A DNA stretch of 43,906 nucleotides from a virus: positions 1 to 43,906 of the IMG/VR virus record IMGVR_UViG_3300028573_000026; one strand, 5' to 3'. The position numbers were made by a program, and so were the translations under genes. Shown piece by piece: positions 1 to 6,711 of this stretch. Below the pieces are notes generated by a model, which was not told where the DNA came from, made no database searches, and was given only the letters and a program-made list of their open reading frames with translations. Numbering within the stretch: the first letter of the stretch is position 1; the number at the start of each line of letters is the position of its first letter.

Positions 1-136
1 ATCGCGGCTATGCGGCGGCCGAGGCTCATGCGGCGCTGCTGCGGCTCGATCCGCGCCTGCCCTTCGCGATGGACGGGCACAAGTTCCTGACCGGTCGCGG
101 AGACGACGCCGGCACGGCGCACATCCTCCACCTCTA
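1..136. repeat. Left copy of terminal direct repeat
   Basis: Bases 11-136 match 43781-43906 exactly, and 1-9 match 43771-43779; the single difference is A at 10 against C at 43780. The repeat lies inside one reading frame, which becomes complete when the ends are joined. This shows that the contig closes into a circle, either as an assembly overlap of a circularly permuted genome or as a short direct terminal repeat. The non-redundant unit is about 43,770 bp. Confidence 0.93.
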
Positions 137-191
137 CATCACGCTCCTGACCACCCAGGCCAGGGCGCGCAAGACGCGGAGGGTTGCGTGA
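1..191 (+). CDS. DnaJ-type zinc-finger protein, 3' part
   Basis: Continuation of the gene that starts at 43476. In the joined frame the reading passes through the terminal repeat and ends at TGA 189-191 with a basic tail (RARKTRRVA). This part has no zinc ligands. The stop overlaps the ATG of the next gene (TGATG), which suggests translational coupling. The left copy encodes Tyr where the right copy encodes Ser because of the single mismatch at base 10. Confidence 0.85.
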   Translation, partial: RGYAAAEAHAALLRLDPRLPFAMDGHKFLTGRGDDAGTAHILHLYITLLTTQARARKTRRVA

Positions 192-364
192 TGGCCCGCC
201 CGGCGAACACCTATCGCGGCGCTCGGCGCAATCAGTGGCGCGAACTCAACGCATGGCCGTCGCTGTCGAAGCGACCGAAAGCGTCGTGGCGGTGGTTCGT
301 CATGACGCCCAAGGCAAACAAGAAGAACCGCGAGGCCCGGCGCATCGCGAGGGCCGCGCCATGA
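191..364 (+). CDS. Small basic protein, 57 aa, unknown
   Basis: The ATG overlaps the stop of the zinc-finger gene (TGATG), and its stop overlaps the next ATG (ATGA), so it sits in a coupled chain. The product is strongly basic and Trp/Arg-rich (RRNQW near the start; KANKKNREARRIARAA at the end), as expected for a nucleic-acid-binding or inhibitor-like small protein. I recognise no family. Support comes from the exact overlaps and operon position rather than from similarity. Confidence 0.6.
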   Translation: MARPANTYRGARRNQWRELNAWPSLSKRPKASWRWFVMTPKANKKNREARRIARAAP

Positions 365-453
365 TCACCGGATTCGTCTGCTTTATGGCCGGCTGCGTCG
401 TCACCGTGATCGTGCTCGCGTGGGTGAGCGCAAATGAGGAGGACGCGCCATGA
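361..453 (+). CDS. Single-pass membrane microprotein, 30 aa
   Basis: This short frame starts at an ATGA overlap with the previous gene and ends at an ATGA overlap with the next. It reads as one hydrophobic segment (FVCFMAGCVVTVIVLAWV) followed by an acidic tail (SANEEDAP), so it would be a bitopic inner-membrane peptide. The role is unknown; phage microproteins of this form can act in membrane sensing or exclusion, but nothing here shows which. The double overlap is the main reason to believe it. Confidence 0.55.
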   Translation: MITGFVCFMAGCVVTVIVLAWVSANEEDAP

Positions 454-695
454 ACGCCCCGCTCCGCGTCCGCCTCGCCGCCTCCCTCCTCGCCTCGCTC
501 GACGTCATCGATCTGGACGGCGCGATCGGCGATCGCGTGGCTGACCTGAATAGCCTCCGCCGCACGCTGGCATGGGCCACCGCCGCCGGCGCCGCCCCGA
601 GCGAGGCGACGATCCGCGAGATCGAGAGCATCGCCAGCCGGCTCCTGCAGCACGCCAGCGCCTATCGCATTCACGCCAACCTGGGGGCCAACTGA
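450..695 (+). CDS. Small helical protein, 81 aa, unknown
   Basis: The start overlaps the preceding stop by 4 nt (ATGA), and the stop overlaps the following ATG (TGATG). The sequence is mostly helical with no Cys or membrane segment; residues about 30-75 ([14 protein letters not shown] and [13 protein letters not shown]) look amphipathic. I recognise no family. It belongs to the plus-strand operon leading to the integrase. Confidence 0.65.
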   Translation: MNAPLRVRLAASLLASLDVIDLDGAIGDRVADLNSLRRTLAWATAAGAAPSEATIREIESIASRLLQHASAYRIHANLGAN

Positions 696-1639
696 TGGCA
701 CGCAAGAAGAAGATCGAGACCGTCGCCGAAGCCGCTCCGGCTCAGCCCACTATCACCGCAATCAAGGGCTTCAACCCGGACTGGACCTGTCGCGGTTTTC
801 AGTTCGAGGTTGGCAAGACCTACCGCCACGAAGGCAAGGTCGCCGCCTGCGAATCCGGCTTCCACTCGATCGAAGGCCACCCGTTTGAGGTCTTCCACTA
901 CTACGCGCCGGGTCTGTCCAGGTACGCCGAGGTCGAGGCGTCCGGAGAGATCGCGCGGCATGACGACGACAGCAAGATAGCCAGCGCTCAGATCACCATC
1001 AAGGCCGAGCTTCACATCCCCGATCTCGTGGCGCGGGCCGTGAAGTGGGTTTTCGATCGCGCTCTGCCGGCAGAGGGTTCCAGCGCGACGGGCGACCGGT
1101 CTGCAGCCAGCGCGACGGGCTTCCAGTCTGCAGCCAGCGCGACGGGCTTCCAGTCTGCAGCCAGCGCGACGGGCGACCGGTCTGCAGCCAGCGCGATGGG
1201 CTTCCAGTCTGCAGCCAGCGCGACGGGCTTCCAGTCTGCAGCCAGCGCGATGGGCGACCGGTCTGCAGCCAGCGCGACGGGCGACTGGTCTGCAGCCAGC
1301 GCGACGGGCGACCGGTCTGCAGCCAGCGCGATGGGCGACCGGTCTGCAGCCAGCGCGACGGGCTTCCAGTCTGCAGCCAGCGCGACGGGCGTCCGTGGAG
1401 CGGCCAGCGCGACGGGCGTCCAGGGAGCGGCCAGCGCGACGGGCGTCCAGGGAGCGGCCATGGCCTGCGGATATGCGGGCCGGGTCTCGGGCGCCGATGG
1501 CAATGCCCTCTTTCTCGCCGAGCGTGACGACGACGGCAACATCATCGCCGTGTGGGCTGGCATCGTCGGCCGCGACGGCATCAAGGCCGGCATCTGGTAC
1601 GTGCTGAGGGACGGGAAGCCGACGGAGGCGGCGTCGTGA
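695..1639 (+). CDS. DUF7666-like protein with 14 nonapeptide repeats
   Basis: A 314-aa protein in three parts. Residues about 20-125 ([34 protein letters not shown]) match a conserved domain of uncharacterised phage proteins that I know as DUF7666. Residues about 133-258 are 14 tandem 9-residue units of the type G-[DF]-[RQ]-SAASAT. A conserved tail ([16 protein letters not shown]) follows. Small residues at fixed spacing suggest a narrow beta-solenoid like the YadA head; that fold is inference. The start is the TGATG overlap with the upstream gene. Family members occur in many temperate phages, and I know of no established function. Confidence 0.8.
   Translation: MARKKKIETVAEAAPAQPTITAIKGFNPDWTCRGFQFEVGKTYRHEGKVAACESGFHSIEGHPFEVFHYYAPGLSRYAEVEASGEIARHDDDSKIASAQITIKAELHIPDLVARAVKWVFDRALPAEGSSATGDRSAASATGFQSAASATGFQSAASATGDRSAASAMGFQSAASATGFQSAASAMGDRSAASATGDWSAASATGDRSAASAMGDRSAASATGFQSAASATGVRGAASATGVQGAASATGVQGAAMACGYAGRVSGADGNALFLAERDDDGNIIAVWAGIVGRDGIKAGIWYVLRDGKPTEAAS
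1091..1468 (+). repeat. 27-bp coding tandem repeat, 14 units
   Basis: Fourteen in-frame 27-bp units, each encoding nine residues. There are two main unit types ([11 protein letters not shown] and GFQ-SAASA) plus three diverged final units (GVR/GVQ-GAA). Most units share the DNA core TCTGCAGCCAGCGCGA, so copies are nearly identical and could gain or lose units by recombination or slippage. The array ends where the conserved C-terminal domain begins. Confidence 0.95.
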
Positions 1640-1839
1640 CCGCGACCCACGGCCTCCCCTCCAAGCTCGATCAGGTGCGCGCGATGGCCGCCGAGGGCTT
1701 CTCCGTTTCCGAGATCGCGCACGCCATCGGCGAGACGGTATCGACCGTCACCGGCTGGGCCGCGGCCGAGCTGATCCTGCTGCCGACGCGGGCGCAGTCC
1801 CGCAAGGCGCGACGGCATGAATACGAGGCGCGGGCCTAG
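1636..1839 (+). CDS. Small helix-turn-helix protein, 67 aa
   Basis: GTG start overlapping the TGA of the repeat-protein gene (GTGA). Residues about 10-45 ([19 protein letters not shown] followed by STVTGW) form a resolvase/GcrA-type helix-turn-helix, and a basic tail ([13 protein letters not shown]) follows. It probably binds DNA. Directly upstream of the putative excisionase, it could regulate integration or the operon. No catalytic domain is attached, so it is not a recombinase itself. Confidence 0.65.
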   Translation: MTATHGLPSKLDQVRAMAAEGFSVSEIAHAIGETVSTVTGWAAAELILLPTRAQSRKARRHEYEARA

Positions 1840-2174
1840 TGCCGATCACGCCTGCCCAATTCGCAAAAGAGCGTGGATTCTCGGAGCGCGCGGTGCGCCG
1901 CAAGGCGCGCCAGCTTGGCGCCTGCCGCATCCTGGGGAATAGGATGATCCTCGAGGACGAGGATGTCCGCGCGATCCTGGAGGCCCTTAGGCCATGCCCC
2001 TTACCATCTACCGGCGACCAGGCGGGAAGGTCTGGCACTACCGCGGCACGGTTGCCGGACGGCGACTACGCGGCAGCACTCGCAGCGCTGAGAAAGAGCG
2101 AGCGCAACGCATCGCGGCCGAGGTCGAGGCCCGCGCGTGGAAACGTCGTCTCGATGGACCGGGCGCGGCGCTGA
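1839..2174 (+). CDS. xis: Putative excisionase / MerR-type winged HTH
   Basis: GTG start overlapping the preceding TAG. The first 50 residues (TPAQFAKERGFSERAVRRKAR, then CRILGNRMILEDEDV) have the small winged-helix pattern of excisionase/AlpA-like proteins, and the gene is directly upstream of a tyrosine integrase. The frame overlaps the integrase start by about 180 nt. The last 60 residues are low-complexity and basic, so the functional part may be the N-terminal half only. The directionality role is inferred from position and fold. Confidence 0.6.
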   Translation: MPITPAQFAKERGFSERAVRRKARQLGACRILGNRMILEDEDVRAILEALRPCPLPSTGDQAGRSGTTAARLPDGDYAAALAALRKSERNASRPRSRPARGNVVSMDRARR

Positions 2175-2992
2175 CCTTCGCCCAGGCGGCGATGCTCTAC
2201 CTCAATGCCGGCAAGTCGCCGCGTTTCGTCGGCCGGGTGATGGCGCACTGGCGGGAGCTGCCGGTGGCCGAGATCAGTGCCGGCGCCATCCGGCAGGCGG
2301 CGGTGACACTCTACCCGGCCGCGAGCGGCGCCACGCGGAATCGGCAGGTGATCGTGCCGACCTGCGCCATCATCAACCATGCAGCGGAGAGCGAGCTATG
2401 CCAGCCGATCAGGATGAAGCGGTTTCCCGTCGAGACGAAGGTGCGCCGCCCGGCTTCGTGGCCCTGGGTTCAGGCATTTATGTCCGCTTCGAGCCCACAC
2501 TTGGGCTCCCTAGCGTGCTTCATGTTCTTGACAGGCGCCCGCATTTCGGAAGCCTTGAGGCTCACGTGGACCGAAATGGATCTATCGAGATCACAAGCCT
2601 TGATCCGCCAGACGAAGATTGGTGATGAACGGTGGGCGCACCTGCCGCCGGTCCTGGTCGCGACGATAGCCAACATCCCGGGGCCACGTGAAGGCAGGGT
2701 GTTCCGCTACAGCTCGCGCGACACCGCCAAGCCGCCATGGCGCAACGCCTGCAAGCGCGCCGGCATCGAGCCGCTGTCGTTCCATTCCTGCCGCCACGGC
2801 TTCGCCACGGCCGCTCTGCGGGCCGGCATCGACGTGGTGACGGTGGCCAAGCTCGGAGGCTGGAAATCGCCGCAGCACGTCTTCGAGACGTACGGCCACG
2901 CGATCGATGATCCGACGCTCACGGACCGGCTGATTGGCACAAATCTGACACAGGGTGTCGGCCAAGTAATAGAGAAAGCAAGGAAAGCCTAG
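1994..2992 (+). CDS. int: Phage integrase, tyrosine recombinase
   Basis: A 332-aa site-specific recombinase for integration and excision at att sites. Catalytic signatures: R183 in TGARISEALRL, K208, H264-x-x-R267 in SFHSCRHGF, W290 in the usual second-His position, and nucleophile Y300 (ETYGHA). The N-terminal 60 residues are an Arm-type DNA-binding part (YRRPGGKVWHYRG) and residues 60-135 a core-binding region. It is the last gene of the plus-strand operon, so integrase would be made from a promoter that also expresses the upstream genes. It faces the lysis block, and the intervening gap is the natural place for attP. Confidence 0.93.
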   Translation: MPLTIYRRPGGKVWHYRGTVAGRRLRGSTRSAEKERAQRIAAEVEARAWKRRLDGPGAALTFAQAAMLYLNAGKSPRFVGRVMAHWRELPVAEISAGAIRQAAVTLYPAASGATRNRQVIVPTCAIINHAAESELCQPIRMKRFPVETKVRRPASWPWVQAFMSASSPHLGSLACFMFLTGARISEALRLTWTEMDLSRSQALIRQTKIGDERWAHLPPVLVATIANIPGPREGRVFRYSSRDTAKPPWRNACKRAGIEPLSFHSCRHGFATAALRAGIDVVTVAKLGGWKSPQHVFETYGHAIDDPTLTDRLIGTNLTQGVGQVIEKARKA

Positions 2993-3170
2993 GCGTGCAG
3001 GCCGGAAGTAATTCCCCCTCGGTGGGGAGGGGTCTCCCGGCGCTTTTCCTACAGAAACCTGAGAAAGACCGCAAGCTTGCTTGCAGGATAGCGCCGGATC
3101 AGGGTGAACGAGGCAGGAACGAACCGGCAGGGTTGACACATTATTGGCACAGCCGGTTCGCGGGGCGTTC
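2993..3170. other. Convergent intergenic gap, candidate attP region
   Basis: 178 bp between the ends of the integrase and of the last minus-strand gene, with no convincing gene. It holds a palindrome (GCAAGCTTGC, 3071-3080) and a perfect 9-bp inverted repeat around an AT-rich centre (3120-3160). Integrase-adjacent position is the usual location of attP. I could not recognise a tRNA 3' end or other host core sequence, so the core is not defined. Confidence 0.4.
3120..3160. repeat. Perfect 9-bp inverted repeat around an AT-rich centre
   Basis: CGAACCGGC at 3120-3128 is the reverse complement of GCCGGTTCG at 3152-3160, with a 23-nt centre that includes TTGACACATTATTGGCAC. It could be a recombinase or excisionase binding dyad or a bidirectional transcription barrier. 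No T-run follows on either strand, which argues against a simple intrinsic terminator. Confidence 0.6.
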
Positions 3171-3560
3171 TCAGATCACGCGCAGCCCATGCGGCAGGAG
3201 TGCGGGCGCCGCCGGACCGCTCGTCTTCCCCGGCATCGCCGGAAGCTGGACGTGTCCTTCCTGGCAGCCCTTGGCGAAGCCGAAGAAGTGAATGCCGCCA
3301 TCGACCACGATGACCATTCCCTCCTCGATATGGCCGTCGTCGGGAATGCCGACGTTGAACTGCTCGTCCGCGGCCTTGATGAAGGCGAGGAGGTCGGCGC
3401 CGGTCAGATCGACGAAGGCATCGAACCGGCCGGATTTCAGCCCGTCAGCGGCCGAGGCCCTGGCGTGGTCGGCCTGGCGGCCGATCTCGCAATCCGCGGC
3501 GACCGCGGGGTGAGCGAAGGCAGTCGCAGCCGCGAGCGCGGCCAGCGCGAGAAGACGCAT
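3171..3560 (-). CDS. Small secreted protein, 129 aa
   Basis: The start MRLLALAALAAATAFAHPAVA followed by ADC is a clear Sec signal peptide with AVA-A cleavage. The mature part has two cysteines (about residues 24 and 99), which may form one disulfide. It contains a helical stretch (FDAFVDLTGADLLAFIKAAD) and a basic-poor C-terminus. It is the last gene of the late minus-strand block, next to lysis genes. It could be a periplasmic lysis accessory or a lysogenic-conversion protein; I recognise no family. Confidence 0.7.
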   Translation of the reverse strand: MRLLALAALAAATAFAHPAVAADCEIGRQADHARASAADGLKSGRFDAFVDLTGADLLAFIKAADEQFNVGIPDDGHIEEGMVIVVDGGIHFFGFAKGCQEGHVQLPAMPGKTSGPAAPALLPHGLRVI

Positions 3561-3584
3561 GGTCGTGGTTCCTTCGTTGGAGGG

Positions 3585-3890
3585 TCAGGCTTGCGGATTG
3601 GCCCGCGCCATGTCGAGCGCGAGCTTGTCGAGACGGGCGACGATCGTTTCCAGCCGGCTCGCCACCTTGTCGAAGCCGGCGATCAGGCGGTCCTCCGTCT
3701 CACGAAGCGCCTGCGACGTGACGTGATTCTGCGCCACGAAGGTCTTGTAGTTGGCGAGGTCCATGGCAAGCTTGTTGCGCGCGTCGGACTCCTCGTCGAA
3801 GCGCATGTCGAGCCGCCACCATGCGGTGGCGATGGCGCCGACGATCAGCGCCGCCAGACCGATCGTGATTCCGCTGCCGTCTCCAAGCAT
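3585..3890 (-). CDS. Membrane-anchored coiled-coil protein, possible spanin-like
   Basis: 101 aa with one N-terminal membrane helix (ITIGLAALIVGAIATAWW, residues about 8-25), then a long charged helical region to the end (ETEDRLIAGFDKVASRLETIVARLDKL). This layout fits an inner-membrane protein with a periplasmic coiled coil, as in i-spanins, and the gene sits beside the holin. No overlapping o-spanin lipoprotein was seen, so the spanin call is only a possibility. It begins 1 nt after the end of the holin gene. Confidence 0.6.
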   Translation of the reverse strand: MLGDGSGITIGLAALIVGAIATAWWRLDMRFDEESDARNKLAMDLANYKTFVAQNHVTSQALRETEDRLIAGFDKVASRLETIVARLDKLALDMARANPQA

Positions 3891-3891
3891 G

Positions 3892-4335
3892 TCAGCCCCT
3901 CTTTCTCGTCAGAGCGCCCGCCACGGCGCCCAGCCCCGAGCTGACCGCAGCGAAGCCGAAGAAGTATCCGATGATGCCGAGCTCGCTCTGGTCGTAGGGC
4001 GGCGGCAGCCGCGGGATGTGCAGCAGCCAGTCGAGCCAGCCGCCGACGATCAGCGGCTGGAAGGCGGTCCCGATGGCGATGAAGAACGTGTGCAGGGCGA
4101 AGCCGATGCCGAAGAGGAAGGCCAGCGTCGCCATCCACCAGGGCAGGCCTGCCGCCGCCGAGCGGGCGTTGGCGGTATCGGCCGCGAGCGCCGTCAGGGT
4201 GTCCACCCGCTCCTTGGCGGCCGTGCGCTCCTGCTCGGTGGCGCCGTTAATGGCGTCCGCGTGCGCCTTGGTGAGCGCGTCGAGGATCTGGCCGAGCGGT
4301 CCGCCGCCGAACCAGGAGAGGATGAGGCCCAGCAT
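3892..4335 (-). CDS. Holin, GTA-type 3TM family
   Basis: 147 aa. The N-terminal 60 residues contain an amphipathic segment (LGLILSWFGGG) and a charged helix (ATEQERTAAKERVDTL). Two strong membrane segments follow (about 65-95, MATLAFLFGIGFALHTFFIAIG, and 120-142, LGIIGYFFGFAAVSSGLGAVAGAL). The pattern matches the three-TM holins of alphaproteobacterial gene transfer agents and related phages (PF11351). Its role would be timed permeabilisation of the inner membrane so that the endolysin encoded upstream can reach peptidoglycan. Confidence 0.8.
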   Translation of the reverse strand: MLGLILSWFGGGPLGQILDALTKAHADAINGATEQERTAAKERVDTLTALAADTANARSAAAGLPWWMATLAFLFGIGFALHTFFIAIGTAFQPLIVGGWLDWLLHIPRLPPPYDQSELGIIGYFFGFAAVSSGLGAVAGALTRKRG

Positions 4336-4336
4336 G

Positions 4337-4441
4337 TCAGCCGTCCTCCCAGTGATTGCCGGCGATCAGCCACTCGGCCGCGCGGACCAGGCCGAGGAGG
4401 ACCAGCACCACGACGACGGCGCCGGCGATGAGCCAGACCAT
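4337..4441 (-). CDS. Membrane microprotein, 34 aa
   Basis: A short frame with ATG at 4441 and TGA at 4337-4339, ending one base before the holin ATG. It reads MVWLIAGAVVVVLVLLGL followed by VRAAEWLIAGNHWEDG, a single membrane helix with a short hydrophilic tail. It fills the gap between two lysis genes exactly, which supports it. It could be an antiholin, pinholin or holin regulator. It is too short for family assignment. Confidence 0.6.
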   Translation of the reverse strand: MVWLIAGAVVVVLVLLGLVRAAEWLIAGNHWEDG

Positions 4442-4445
4442 GGCC

Positions 4446-4721
4446 TCAGGCCTTCGGCGCGGCGCCGTACAGGCGCTTGTTGACGAAGTTGAACACGATG
4501 ATCAGCGCCCCGACGCCGAGGCCGATGCCGGCGGCAATCTCCTTCTTGGCGCCGATTGCCGACCAGTCGACGCCGCCGACGTAATTCAGGAGCTCGCCGA
4601 CGACCGGGCATGCAGCCACGATCGCGCCGAGAATGTGCGTGCGCCAGCCGATGGGGCCGAAGGTCAGGATGGCGAAGCCGACGGCAAGCACGGCAAGGAA
4701 GGCAATCAGCAGGCTGCCCAT
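4446..4721 (-). CDS. Small holin-like membrane protein, 91 aa
   Basis: Three hydrophobic stretches at about residues 3-22 (LLIAFLAVLAVGFAILTFGP), 30-50 (ILGAIVAACPVVGELLNYVG) and 62-80 (AAGIGLGVGALIIVFNFVN), with a basic tail. The size, segment number and position directly after the endolysin gene suggest a second holin or an antiholin. With the 3TM holin and the 34-aa microprotein, the cassette has three membrane proteins in a row. Confidence 0.65.
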   Translation of the reverse strand: MGSLLIAFLAVLAVGFAILTFGPIGWRTHILGAIVAACPVVGELLNYVGGVDWSAIGAKKEIAAGIGLGVGALIIVFNFVNKRLYGAAPKA

Positions 4722-4723
4722 GG

Positions 4724-5344
4724 TCAGTGTCCTTTCCCAAAGATGGCGGCGACGATCGCCGCGATGAGGTTGGCGAGGGCATTGAAAAAGCCGCCTTGCG
4801 GGGCGGCTTCGGGAAGCGGCGGGCCGGGATCGTCCGGCTGGCGGGGCGGCAGCTTCGGTGGCGGCTTCGGCTCGGCCGGCGTGAACACCGGCTGGTCATG
4901 CGTCGCCGGCTGCTTGGCCGCTGCCGTGTAGGCCGCCATCGCCCGGTCGGCGAAGGAAACCCGGCTGGCGAGCGCCGGCACGCCCGCCCGCTCGAACTTC
5001 TGCTCGAACACGATCGTCGCCTGCTCGAGCGAGTTCGTCTTCTTCAGCGCGGCGAGCGATTCCGCCTCGGAAGATTTGAGCTCGAGCACGAGGTAGCCGT
5101 AGTTCGCCTCGTCGGACTGCCAGTCGAGCTTCTGGCGGGCACACCAGGCCGAGTAGGCCGACTTGCGACTGCCGTCCCACTGGACCCAGCCGATGGCGCT
5201 GCCGCCGATCTGGTGCAGCTTGGTAAACCCGGCGCATTCGTGGCCGATGTTGCCGAGGATGCCGGCAGCCTGGAAATCCGTGATCGCCAGATCGCGCATG
5301 AGCGCAGTCATGATGCCAGGCGCTTTCTGTTCAAAGAGGGCCAT
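4724..5344 (-). CDS. Endolysin, phage tail-lysozyme fold (Phage_lysozyme2)
   Basis: 206 aa. Residues 1-145 match the phage tail-lysozyme family (PF18013): ILGNIGHECAGF with E36 as likely catalytic acid, GWVQWDGSRKSAYSAW, and a helical end (FEQKFERAG). The enzyme would cut the MurNAc-GlcNAc glycan bond. A Pro-rich linker (about 150-178) leads to a hydrophobic C-terminal helix (FFNALANLIAAIVAAIFG), unusual for a soluble endolysin and possibly a membrane anchor. The ATG at 5344 has GGAGG about 6 nt upstream and is preferred to a TTG at 5374. A terminator lies just upstream, so it may depend on readthrough. Confidence 0.8.
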   Translation of the reverse strand: MALFEQKAPGIMTALMRDLAITDFQAAGILGNIGHECAGFTKLHQIGGSAIGWVQWDGSRKSAYSAWCARQKLDWQSDEANYGYLVLELKSSEAESLAALKKTNSLEQATIVFEQKFERAGVPALASRVSFADRAMAAYTAAAKQPATHDQPVFTPAEPKPPPKLPPRQPDDPGPPLPEAAPQGGFFNALANLIAAIVAAIFGKGH

Positions 5345-5375
5345 GCAGCCTCCGATGAGAAGGGCGGGGAGCAAA

Positions 5376-5400
5376 GAAAAAGGGCGCCCGGAGGCGCCCT
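5376..5400 (-). terminator. Intrinsic terminator upstream of the endolysin gene
   Basis: AGGGCGCC (5381-5388) pairs perfectly with GGCGCCCT (5393-5400) around a 4-nt loop. On the minus strand the hairpin is followed by TTTTTCTTT. It lies after the 74-aa gene and 36 bp before the endolysin ATG, so it would end most late transcripts before the lysis genes unless antitermination occurs. Confidence 0.85.
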
Positions 5401-5422
5401 GTCCTTGGCGATGTAGGCGGGA

Positions 5423-5647
5423 CTAGGTGGTCGTCGGCTCTGCCGGGGCAGCGGCGGGCGCCGGGGCCTGATCGGGCAGCGGAGTCGGGGACTTCGCGGC
5501 CTCGAGCGCGTCGGCCACGCCGGCCAGGCGCGTGATCGCGGCGCCGATCTGCTCGTCCGAAGAGGGCGCCTGGAACACGGCCAGGATCGCCTTCACGTCG
5601 GCCGATACGCGATCGATCACGGCGTTGAGGTTGTCGATGGCAGACAT
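5423..5647 (-). CDS. Small helical protein with Pro/Ala tail, 74 aa
   Basis: Residues 1-50 (SAIDNLNAVIDRVSADVKAI and IGAAITRLAGVADALEA) form an amphipathic helical hairpin, followed by a PAPAAAPAEPTTT tail. Small proteins of this form (a coiled coil plus a low-complexity tail) are common near phage tail and lysis genes, with no known role. The start at 5647 has AAGGAAG about 6 nt upstream. An in-frame ATG at 5713 overlaps the previous stop and would add 22 residues, but its extension does not fit the pattern. Confidence 0.65.
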   Translation of the reverse strand: MSAIDNLNAVIDRVSADVKAILAVFQAPSSDEQIGAAITRLAGVADALEAAKSPTPLPDQAPAPAAAPAEPTTT

Positions 5648-5712
5648 GATCGTCTTCCTTTCGTGTTGTGCATGGAACAGGTGCTGTTCGATGCGGTGGA
5701 GAAGCTCGAGCA

Positions 5713-6696
5713 TCAGTTGTTCGCCCCGGTCGTCGACAGGTTTGTCACGCCGGCCATGGCAAGGGGCGTCGTGCAGCCGGACAGGTAGTTCGTGCCGATG
5801 GTCACGCTCGACAGCCAGCCGGAACCGCTTCCGTTGTGGATCGCGTAGGAGCAGTTCGCGATTTCATTTCCGGCTATCACAACTCTGGAAAACGTGGCCG
5901 TATTGTCGTTTCGGGAAAGCATGATGGCATCGGAAAGGAAGTTCTCAAGCGAGTTCCCGACGATGACCAGCACGGACGTATGCACGCCGGCTAGGACATT
6001 GAGCTTGATGCCCTTGTCCCATCCGATGATCTTGTTGTTGACGATGCGGGCGCCGCCGCCGGAGAAATACCGGATGCCCATTGCGCCGCTGGAGCCCGCC
6101 CCGCCCGCGATGATGTTGTCGCTCACGACCATCCCGCCGCAGTCGCCGCATTCCGAATTGCCGAGCTTGATGCCGGTGGCGAGCGGCAGCCCCTGCGACG
6201 TGATCCGGTTGCCGTGGATGATCTCAAACCGGGCGTTCTCGGCGTCGATGCCGGTCAGGCAATTCGCGATGAAGTTGCTTTCGATCATCGAGTTGTTGTT
6301 GGCCGCGCCGAGCGGAGTGATGCTCAGCCCGGTTCCGGTGCCGTCGCCATTGCAGACGATGCCGATATCCCTGATCGTCACGGACTCGGCGGTCTGCACG
6401 TCGACCAGGGTTTGACCGGTTCCGGTCCCGAGAATTTCGGTACACATCGACCCGCCGCCGGCAACCAGCATCCCGGTCGGGATGGCGATCGTGCCCGACA
6501 CGGCCGAAGTCCCGCACGGCGCCACGATCGGCATGTGCCCGACAACCGCCGCCGCGACCGCGGCGTTCCATGGCGCCGTGTCGTCGGTCACACCATCGAA
6601 GGCGGCGCCGTAGTCGACCGGGTTGATGCTGGCGGATGTGGCATAGGCAGGCGCGCAGGCGCAGAGCGCCCACGCCAGAAAGGCGAGGAGCTTCAT
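5713..6696 (-). CDS. Right-handed beta-helix protein with signal peptide (tailspike-like)
   Basis: 327 aa. Residues about 22-60 (VDYGAAFDGVTDDTAPWNAAV) are the classic start of pectate-lyase-3/tailspike beta-helices. Later residues contain repeated parallel-beta turns such as NNNSMIESNFIANC, VVSDNIIAGG and VIAGNEIANCS. The fold suggests a polysaccharide-binding or depolymerising spike. The first 20 residues (KLLAFLAWALCACAPAYA) form a good Sec signal peptide, which is odd for a virion tailspike and would export the protein. It lies after the peptidoglycan hydrolase gene at the end of the virion block. No catalytic acids can be assigned by eye. Confidence 0.75.
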   Translation of the reverse strand: MKLLAFLAWALCACAPAYATSASINPVDYGAAFDGVTDDTAPWNAAVAAAVVGHMPIVAPCGTSAVSGTIAIPTGMLVAGGGSMCTEILGTGTGQTLVDVQTAESVTIRDIGIVCNGDGTGTGLSITPLGAANNNSMIESNFIANCLTGIDAENARFEIIHGNRITSQGLPLATGIKLGNSECGDCGGMVVSDNIIAGGAGSSGAMGIRYFSGGGARIVNNKIIGWDKGIKLNVLAGVHTSVLVIVGNSLENFLSDAIMLSRNDNTATFSRVVIAGNEIANCSYAIHNGSGSGWLSSVTIGTNYLSGCTTPLAMAGVTNLSTTGANN

Positions 6697-6711
6697 GGGA
6701 AGGGAACCTTT

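Noticed and set aside
1091-1468. CRISPR array or minisatellite in non-coding DNA
   Set aside because: Units are contiguous, in frame, and encode a continuous protein with conserved ends; there are no spacers.
2995-3291. Plus-strand frame after the integrase
   Set aside because: GTG start without a ribosome site, crossing the convergent minus-strand gene; composition looks random.
5423-5713. Longer start (5713) for the 74-aa protein
   Set aside because: The TGATG overlap is attractive, but the extra 22 residues do not fit the small-protein pattern and 5647 has a better ribosome site.
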